NCBI GenBank assembly: GCA_026018925.1
Contig: JAKSZU010000002.1
Location: 95,142,475 to 95,206,474, forward strand
Source of the DNA: Tupaia tana
Lineage: Eukaryota > Chordata > Mammalia > Scandentia > Tupaiidae
DNA length: 64,000 nt
Direction: 5' to 3'
Shown here one piece after another: positions 57,389 to 64,000 of this stretch (positions are counted from its first letter, which is position 1; every line of letters starts with the position of its first letter). The notes below the pieces were generated by a model that saw only the letters and a list, made by a program, of their open reading frames with translations, was not told where the DNA came from and did no database searches. A program made the position numbers and the translations under genes.

Positions 57389-57400
57389 AGGTTTGACTTT

Positions 57401-57696
57401 ATTTATTTAATTTATTTATTTATTTTATTTACTTTTTTTTTTTTTTTGAGAGGTTTTTGCTGTAGGGTGTGTGCGCTCATCAGAAAGACAGAGAGAGACA
57501 GAGAGATAGAAAGCGAGAAATCGCCCTCTGGGGGGATGGCCATGCTGTAATCCCTTCTCCTCCATTCTCCTCTTGGGATCTTGGGCATGCACACACATGC
57601 TCCCAGCGTGAGTTTAAGCCACCGTTTCCGGGACTTGAACCGCCGTCAACTACACAGGAGTCCAGTGACATAGCCATTACGCCTACTGCTGGTCCC
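57401..57696 (-). repeat. tSINE-L, reverse, second copy at the same site
   Basis: (TTTA)n then T15 tail, GAGAGGTTTTTGCTGTAGGG, head TACTGCTGGTCCC. Its right flank GATTTTACTTTTTATTA repeats the target found left of the preceding SINE. The 153- and 97-residue frames here are SINE products. Confidence 0.9.
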
Positions 57697-58600
57697 GATT
57701 TTACTTTTTATTAACGCATGATATACATATCAAAAATTACACACATAATAACCATACAGCTTGTTATGTTTTTACAAGCTGAATACACCAATCTAACCAT
57801 TATTCAAATAATAATGGTTAACAAAACATCACTTACCTCTCCACAAGGGTGACTGCCTTCCCAATATCTAACCCCATCAATATATTTTTTCTGTATTTAT
57901 GCTCTGTATGTATAGAATGATCGACATAAATCCTGTGTTTGATTTATTTCACAACATCTGTGAGGATCAGCTGCATGGCCATGTATAGTTGTAGACAGTT
58001 CATGGTCATTAGTATAAAGAATTCCATTCTTTTTTTTTTTTTTGGAGAGGTTTTTGGTATAGGGCGCGTGCTCTCGCCAGACAGACAGAGAGAGACATAG
58101 AGACAGAAAGCGAGAAATCACCCCCCAGGGGGGATGGTTATGCCGCAATCCCTTCTCCTCCATTCTCCTCTCGGGATCTTGGGCACACACGCACACGCGC
58201 CTGGCGTGAGTTTTAAGCCACCGGGTCCGGGACACGAACCGCGGTCGACTACGTGGGAGTCCAGCGACATAGCCATTACGCTAACTGCTGGTTCCCAAGA
58301 ATTCCATCCTTGAATGCACTCCAGCTGCTGTTGATGGGCAGGTCGATGCTGTTTGGAATGGTTTCTGTCTTGGTACACACATGTATGCACTCTGGTTGAA
58401 CACCCACCTAGGAGTTCGTTGGGCCACTGGGTGTACATATGTTCTGGTTTAGCAGCAACTGCCAAATTGTTTCCCACAGTGATTTTACCAATGTACAGCC
58501 CACTCTCAGCAATGAGCATTCTACTTCTTCCACATCGATAGCAATACTTGGCATTTTCCATTTTAAAAAATTTAGCCAGTCTTTTAAGTATGTATCAACT
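57697..58600 (-). repeat. L1 3' end, antisense, split by a SINE
   Basis: ACACAATAACCAT-like text, TTGATTTATTTCACAACATC, CAGCAACTGCCAAATTGTTT, CCCACAGTGATTTTACCAAT and ACTTGGCATTTTCCATTTTA run as the reverse complement of L1 ORF2 3' sequence. The SINE at 58032-58296 lies inside. Confidence 0.82.
58032..58296 (-). repeat. tSINE-L, GGAACC-head subfamily, inside L1
   Basis: T tail, CACCCCCCAGGGGGGATGG palindrome, box B GGTTCGTGTCC on the minus strand, head CTAACTGCTGGTTCCC. The TSD is AAGAATTCCATTCTT (58017-58031) against AAGAATTCCATCCTT (58297-58311). CpG-rich and young. Confidence 0.95.
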
Positions 58601-60369
58601 CATCTTTGACTTCCCCCTAAGTCAAAGTCCTTAAAGCCATTCTTTTCCATTATGGCACAAAGTGACAAATTACAGCACGCTCCAAGATGATGAAACAGAA
58701 TAACCAGGTACCCCAACTACACTGGGCTACCTGGGGGTCAGCCTCAGTGCACTGATAGAGCCTAATCCAACAAATTTCTCCCAAGAAAAGCCTGGGAAAG
58801 CCATGTAGGTCTTCACTTAGTGTCTTGAGGAGTCGGTAGTGGGAGAGTCATAACCCACAGCCCATGGCAGGGCTTCCTAAGGAGGCTTCAACAGCTCTCG
58901 CTAACATCGAACGGGCTCATCTGTTCTCTATTCCTCTCTCTCTCCATGCTGAGGCTCATCCCCTCCTGCTGCCCCCCTTCCTTTCTCTTATCCTTTATGT
59001 GCAAATGTTGATTTTTGAGATATCCTTCCCTGCCCCTCCATTCCTCATCCTGTATAGCATTTCTCAAGTCCAGGATGCTGGTTTGCAGCACCACCACCAA
59101 AAAAAATAAATAAATAAAAAAGTCTTTCCTCAGGAGTAGAAGACAGGACAGATCCTAAACATTATAACTAAGTCCCTCCTTTGACTGTGTGGTGGGGTTT
59201 GGGGTATTAGTGTGTGTGCTACACTCTCAGTTCTCACCCATCCCCATTCCATGCTGGTAGCCAGGCCCTACTAATCCCTTTCTGAGGCTCTCTAGGCCAG
59301 CCAGTGAACAGAACAACCTGGAGCCAATGGGCACTTTCACTTTTGTGTAAGAGACTAAATTCTCAAAGGAGATTTTGCTGGGAGTGGTGGAAGAGAAGGA
59401 GAGAAAATGCCTTTGAGAAGCGGCCATGCGGAGAGAAGATTCCATCTCACGCCGCAGGAAGAGGAAAGAGGTCGGAGGGCCCTACATGTGGCAGCAACTT
59501 GTGCTCTCCGCTGCAGCAAGGCCAGAGGCAGATGGACACAGCCTGTCTATGTGTGAGGACTGTGCCAGCAAAGGTATCTCTCCGGGCAGATGAAGCCCAG
59601 TGGACACATGGGTTGAAGAGCAGATGGTTCCTCTGTCCGGAGGGAAATGAATCAGACCCATGCTGGAGCACAGGGCTTGTGAGCGGGGTGCCTCTAAGCC
59701 GCTCACCCACTCGACCTAACCCTTTGTGCAGGGCACGACGTGTACTACTGAGCACAATGTCCCTGTAAAAACAGCAAGACCTCAAGGGAATGGTGTGTGG
59801 AAGGAGCAGAGCCCCTAGGTACTGGCAGCCCTATCTTTAGTAAAAGGAAAACCATACCCATTTGCTTTAGAAGAGTGTGATGTATCACATGGGATCATGA
59901 AGACCCAGCTTTGAGAGGTCCCTTTCTCGACCCCACGCCATATGACTTCCTGAATATTGCTGTGATTCTGAGAGGACCAGAGACCCCAATACTGACTGAA
60001 ATTGAGTTTCCTAGAAGCCTGGGGGTACTAGGGCCACAGCCTAGTCACCTAGTACCTGTTTAATTTGATGCAAAGGTAATAAAACCCAGAATATTTATTA
60101 TAGACTTGAGCTTATTTGCTACATCTGTCATACCTGAGTTGTAGTTCCTTTTAAACAACATGCCTATTTTTTTGTTTACTTAAAGAATAAAATTCAACTT
60201 GCAAAATGACAGTGAAATTACTGCTGTGTAGGTCTCCATAAGTAAATTTTGTCTTAGACCATGAGAATAATAGAATGCAATCTTAACTCTGAATGCTGTC
60301 CTATACAATTTTATCAACAGAGTACCTGACAAGAGGCTATAATGCTCATCATATAAAACATGACAAATT
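58601..60369. other. Unassigned; A-rich end at 59099-59119
   Basis: Text running to CAGCACCACCACCAAAAAAA and ATAAATAAATAAAAAAG at 59119 ends like a retroposon tail, but I cannot name the body. A 154-residue plus frame and a 112-residue minus frame overlap at 59304-59785 and show no known domain. Confidence 0.35.
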
Positions 60370-60509
60370 CAAAATTATACTGAGGCACTGTATACTCACA
60401 GCCCTGGCATGGTCAGCCTGAAAACCAGTGGCATGTGCCCAATGTCTGCCAAGCTTGTGGACTGTAGGAAGGGGATCATAGTGTGACCAGACCTTGCAGA
60501 GGAAACCTC

Positions 60510-60541
<32 letters not shown>

Positions 60542-60570
60542 CTATCATGAAAAAATAAAATAAAAAGATT
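60370..60570 (+). repeat. Degenerate old SINE with (TG)n (possible)
   Basis: CAGCCTGAAAACCAGTGGCA, GTGCCCAATGTCTGCC and AGGAAGGGGATCATAGTGTG follow tSINE-O body order. A TG run (about 60513-60541) sits where the CT tract or tail would be. Confidence 0.45.
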
Positions 60571-60760
60571 ATAATGAGTAGAGGTCTGACATTTCCAAGT
60601 ATTCATGTCAGTACTTAACTAGATTACTTGTCCATATTGTCCAGCTCCAATTGCTTTTTAGATTTTTTAAACCTGAGAAGCAGAAATGTTACTACTATCA
60701 TATTAACAGATACTCTGAACTGTTTGCAAGTGTCTGCAACTGAAATGTTTGTTTCTTTTT

Positions 60761-61062
60761 TCTTTTTTTTTTTTTTTTGGAGAGTTTTTTTGTTTGTTTG
60801 TTTGTTTGTTTTGTTTGTTTGTTTTCCACTATAGGGCACGTGCGCTCGCCAGACAGAGAGAGACATAGAGACAGAAAGTGAGAAATCAGCCCCTGGGGTG
60901 GGTGGCCACACCACAATCCCTTCTCCTCCATTCTCCTCTAGGGATCTTGGGCATGCATGCACATGCGCCCAGCATGAGTTTAAGCCACCGGGTCCGGGAC
61001 TCAAACTGTGGTTGGCTACATGGGAGTTCAGTGACATAGCCATTACGCTAACTGCTGGTCCC
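60761..61062 (-). repeat. tSINE-L, reverse, (GTTT)n near tail
   Basis: T18, GGAGAGTTTTTTTG then a GTTT repeat, CACTATAGGGCACGTGCGCT, head TAACTGCTGGTCCC. The 146-residue minus frame here is SINE-derived. TSD unclear. Confidence 0.92.
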
Positions 61063-61419
61063 AATAGCCCTAATTTTCATACAGGACTTTACAGTCCATT
61101 TGCTCTGCTACCACATGAGATTAGAAGTAGATAAAGCATCTAATCTGATCTTTCTGCTGGGATGCTTTTCTGCAAATTTTACCTTCTTTGATGCCAATGC
61201 CTGTAACAGTGTGCTCCCCTCATCCTTTTCCTGGAGGCAATTCAAAGAGCCATGGGAGAGTTTCCCAACACCTGTGGCATAAAAAGTAATAGAGCGAGAA
61301 ATGAGGGGATACAGTTGCGGTCCTCACTCTTCTCAACCCTGTAAACTTGCATGATACATTTTGTATTATCCCAATTTGTATTTTTCCCCACTGGATTTGA
61401 GGACACTCTATTGGAGAAA
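61063..61419. other. No recognised gene or repeat
   Basis: Unique DNA without supported features. Confidence 0.45.
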
Positions 61420-61990
61420 CAAAAATGTCAGTACCCGAGCACCTGCCCTTTAAGAGGTTATAGTCTAATACGGGAAATTCTGCAAGAGAGGGAACATGCT
61501 CAGGTAGATGGACTCACATCTGTTGTGATGACGGTAGAGGAAGGGTACACAAGCTGGATTGGAAGGTGAGTGAGATCTGGAACGCAAAGGAGGAAAAAGG
61601 CGAGCGTGGGAAGGGAGATACTCAAAGAATGACTAGTCGGTTTTAGCTAGCGCATGTGCCATTCATAGAAGGACAGTGGAAGATAAGTTAGGAAACGTAG
61701 GATGGAACTAGACCGGGAATACTAAAGAATCTGATATTCATTTAACAAGCAAAGTGACTGAAGATTTCTGAGAAGGGTGATTTGATCATAGAAAAACTTT
61801 GGAAGAATTATTCACATGGTGGTATTCATGTGATGAGTGAATTAGGGGTGAGGAGACTAGTTAGGTACTAGTAAGAAAGCTATGAGAATGATAGATGTAA
61901 GAGAGATCATTAGTAAAGAATGAATTCAAGGAATTATTGTCTCTGTGTCGAGCATGATCCAATTGCTGATTTTAGAGATGTCACAATCAA
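61420..61990 (-). repeat. L2 relic, antisense
   Basis: GTGACTGAAGATTTCTGAGA, AGGGTGATTTGATCATAG and GTGAGGAGACTAGTTAGGTA are in the order of antisense L2 text seen across mammals. Confidence 0.7.
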
Positions 61991-62382
61991 AAACTGATGA
62001 AGCTGAAAAATATAACACTTAAGATGACAGACAGGAAAAAAAGAGTACTTGAAATTGATATGACAGAAAAATAACAGACAAGAAATGCATTTATTAATTT
62101 CATATTCATGGGGATTTTTAACTGCTCTGTAAGCTAAAGAAGGCAGTTAAACTGAAAGTCTGAGAAGAATGCAGGAGCAATTAGCCTCTTTTTTCTTATT
62201 TTATTTCTGTTTCTTTTATACATTTAATCACATACACCACTTAGTTTGTAAACTGAATGTTCCAACATGAATATATTTCTCAACGACTCTCTTTTAAGAG
62301 GATAGAGGCACAGAGAGGACTTACTCTCTTCTCTAAGTCCTTCACACTTATTTCAAGTTATTGATAAGATGGGCCTTGTCTG
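61991..62382. other. No recognised gene or repeat
   Basis: AT-rich unique DNA. Confidence 0.45.
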
Positions 62383-62398
62383 CTCTACTTTATAATTT

Positions 62399-62654
62399 CT
62401 TTTTTGAGAGGTTTTTGTTATAGGGCGCGTGCACTCGCCAAACAGACAGAGAGAGACAGAGAGACAGCAAGCGAGAAATCACCCCCCAGGGGGGATGGCC
62501 ACGCCACAATTCCTTCTCCGTTCTCCTCTCGGGATCTTGGGCACACACGCACACGCGCCTGGCGTGAGTTTTAAGTCACCGGGTCCGGGACGCGAACCGC
62601 AGTTGACTACGTGGGAATCCAGCGACATAGCCATTACGCTAACTGCTGGTTCCC
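62399..62654 (-). repeat. tSINE-L, GGAACC-head subfamily, recent
   Basis: TTTTTTGAGAGGTTTTTGTT tail, CACCCCCCAGGGGGGATGG palindrome, head CTAACTGCTGGTTCC. The TSD CTCTACTTTATAATTT is perfect over 16 bp (62383-62398 and 62655-62670). Confidence 0.96.
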
Positions 62655-63409
62655 CTCTACTTTATAATTTTAACTGGGAGAACAGTCTTTTTCTTTCTTT
62701 AAAAAAATATCTTTATCAAACTATATTTTCACATACAATAAAATGTACTCATTTTAGGTGTACCATTTGATGAGTTTTTATATTTACATCATCATTGTAA
62801 TTAAGCTACAGAATACTTCTGTCAGCCCACCCCTTCCCTACCAGATTCCATATAACTCTGCAATCAACCTCGGGCCCTGCTCGGGCGGCTGCTGATTTGA
62901 CTTCTGTCACTGTGTGTTAGTTCTGCCTGTTCTAGAACTTCATGTTAATGTAATCACCACCAAGTATTCTTTTGTCTGTCTGCTTTTGCTTAGAATGATC
63001 CTGAGAATTGTCAGTGTTGTTGCAGATATGAGTAGTTTCATGTTTTACTGGTAAGTAGGTTGTATGAAAATTCCACAAATTGTTATCCATTCACCTGTAA
63101 ATGGTTATTTGGGTTGTGTTCAGATTGTAATTATGAATGAAGCTGTCGTGAATATTGGTGTATAGTCGTTCTGTGGTTTTTATTGCTCTTGGACATTGGT
63201 TTTCATATACTTCATAAGACCTAGGCCTGAGTAATATGAAAGGATATGCTTAATTTTATAAGAACTGAAAAATTGTTTTCCAAGGTAATTACAGCATTTT
63301 ATTAACAGCAGCCTGTGAGCATTCATTGCTCTACATCCTTTTGCCAATACCTCATATTTTCAGTCTTTTTAAATTTTAGTCATTCTAGTAGCTTTGTGGC
63401 AATATTGCA

Positions 63410-63680
63410 TTTTTAAAGTTTATTTATGTCTTTCATATGAGGGAAAGAGAAAGAGAAACAGAAGTACCTGTGACAAGAGTCTCACACCAAAGTCCTCCTC
63501 GAAGCTTTCCCAGCTCATCAGGATCATGGGTGTGTGCACGTGCACCCGGAGTGCGGATAGCCCCGGGAACGGAACCGTCCTCCACGTGACGTCAGCACTG
63601 TGGACGGGACACATTGGGTACGGTACTTCTGCACCTGTCTCGTTATGTTTTCAACTCGCACTTCCCTGACAATCGATGAT
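63410..63680 (-). repeat. SINE-C, copy 2, inside L1
   Basis: The reverse complement has GGTTCCGTTCCCGG, CACGTGCACACACCCATGAT, TGATGAGCTGGGAAAGC, GGTGTGAGACTCTTGTCAC and tail ATGAAAGACATAAATAAA. It is GC-rich against its AT-rich surroundings. L1 text resumes on both sides. Confidence 0.68.
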
Positions 63681-63810
63681 GTGTCCATGTCCTTATTTTA
63701 CATCTTACTTGGCCATTGTATATACATTTTGTGAAGTATCTGTTCAAATGTTTTACCCGTCTTTTAAAAAAATTATTGTCTTTTTTCAGTTGTGAGAGTT
63801 CTTTACATGT

Positions 63811-63938
63811 GAGATTTCAAAAAGTTCACGAAAAAATGGAATCAAAGTGAGTTTATTTGGTGCAAAAATGTTTTAAATCCGTGTAGTTTTTTCTGACAAT
63901 ACTAATTTTTTTCCAAACTTTTTAAAGACTTCTCATAT
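63811..63938. mobile_element. Palindromic DNA element, second family, copy 2
   Basis: Left end GAGATTTCAAAAAGTTCACG and right end CAAACTTTTTAAAGACTTCT are inverted. The inside (GAATCAAAGTGAGTTTATTT, AAATCCGTGTAG) matches the copy at 32637. It lies inside the antisense L1. Confidence 0.7.
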
Positions 63939-64000
63939 ATACGTTGCAAATATTTTCTTCTAGTCTAAGCGTTTTTTTTTTTTTTTATATTTTGTAAATC

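Larger units (their letters stand above)
62695..63970 (-). repeat. L1 3' end, antisense, split by two elements
   Basis: TTATCCATTCACCTGTAAAT, GGTTATTTGGGTTGTGTTCA, AATTGTTTTCCAAGGTAATT, CCTTTTGCCAATACCTCATA, then after the SINE CTTCCCTGACAATCGATGAT and CTGTTCAAATGTTTTACCC are continuous reverse-complement L1 text. It runs to the window edge. Confidence 0.88.

Noticed and set aside
57089-57550. 153-residue open frame and many others of 60-150 residues rich in the words RERQR, HPPGG and FLSLCLSLS
   Set aside because: They are translations of tSINE-L copies. The same peptides recur on both strands wherever a SINE lies.
59304-59785. Overlapping 154- and 112-residue frames on opposite strands
   Set aside because: Both strands are open because of base composition; no motif supports either.
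1-64000. Endogenous retrovirus or LTR element
   Set aside because: I found no convincing LTR pair, primer-binding site or retroviral protein text on either strand. Highly diverged solo LTRs could still be missed by eye.

Overview
The window is nuclear DNA from a placental mammal. It holds no intact protein-coding gene that I can support. Organism: it contains old MIR, L2 and L1 fragments, mariner-type miniature DNA elements, two processed pseudogenes of mammalian genes (NADK2 and MYL6), and about 50 copies of one tRNA-derived SINE family (roughly one copy per 1.1-1.3 kb). Two further SINEs join a tRNA-like head to a segment resembling 7SL RNA. 7SL-derived SINEs are known only from Euarchontoglires. 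A tRNA-7SL composite together with a dominant tRNA SINE best fits a treeshrew (Tupaia, Tu SINE families), but this is inference from memory of the families and was not tested by alignment.

SINE names used here. tSINE-L is the long form (about 260 bp): a tRNA-related head with pol III boxes A and B, a middle with a C-run/G-run palindrome, a pyrimidine-rich stretch, then a tail CCTATAGCAAAAACCTCTC plus poly(A). tSINE-S is a short form whose head runs straight into a CT tract and a tail GTCAAATTAAAATAAATAAA. tSINE-O is an older, more diverged form with GCCCCAAATC in the middle. SINE-C is a separate tRNA-like family seen twice. The composite is the tRNA-7SL element. Many copies keep target-site duplications (TSDs) of 9-16 bp, some of them perfect.

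Layout. 1-11 kb: AT-rich DNA with L2 relics and eight SINEs. 11-13.1 kb: L1 3' part (+) split by two SINEs. 13.5-14.6 kb: NADK2 pseudogene. 16.9-17.6 kb: MYL6 pseudogene lying inside a SINE. 21-23.7 kb: second L1 (+) holding three SINEs. 22-34.5 kb: densest SINE zone, with composites, a 54-bp micro-SINE, nested SINEs and an inverted duplication (30.3-32.2 kb). 36-37.6 kb: an unidentified small retroposon and an internally deleted SINE. 41.7-43.1 kb: TA-rich zone with a 146-bp direct duplication and a three-level nest (DNA element, SINE, small retroposon). 45-56 kb: scattered SINEs, L2 and MIR relics. 57-58.6 kb and 62.7-64 kb: antisense L1 3' ends with nested insertions.

No gene network can be described. 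The window reads as intergenic or deep-intronic DNA shaped by L1-driven retroposition, and the nesting gives a usable relative order of insertions.
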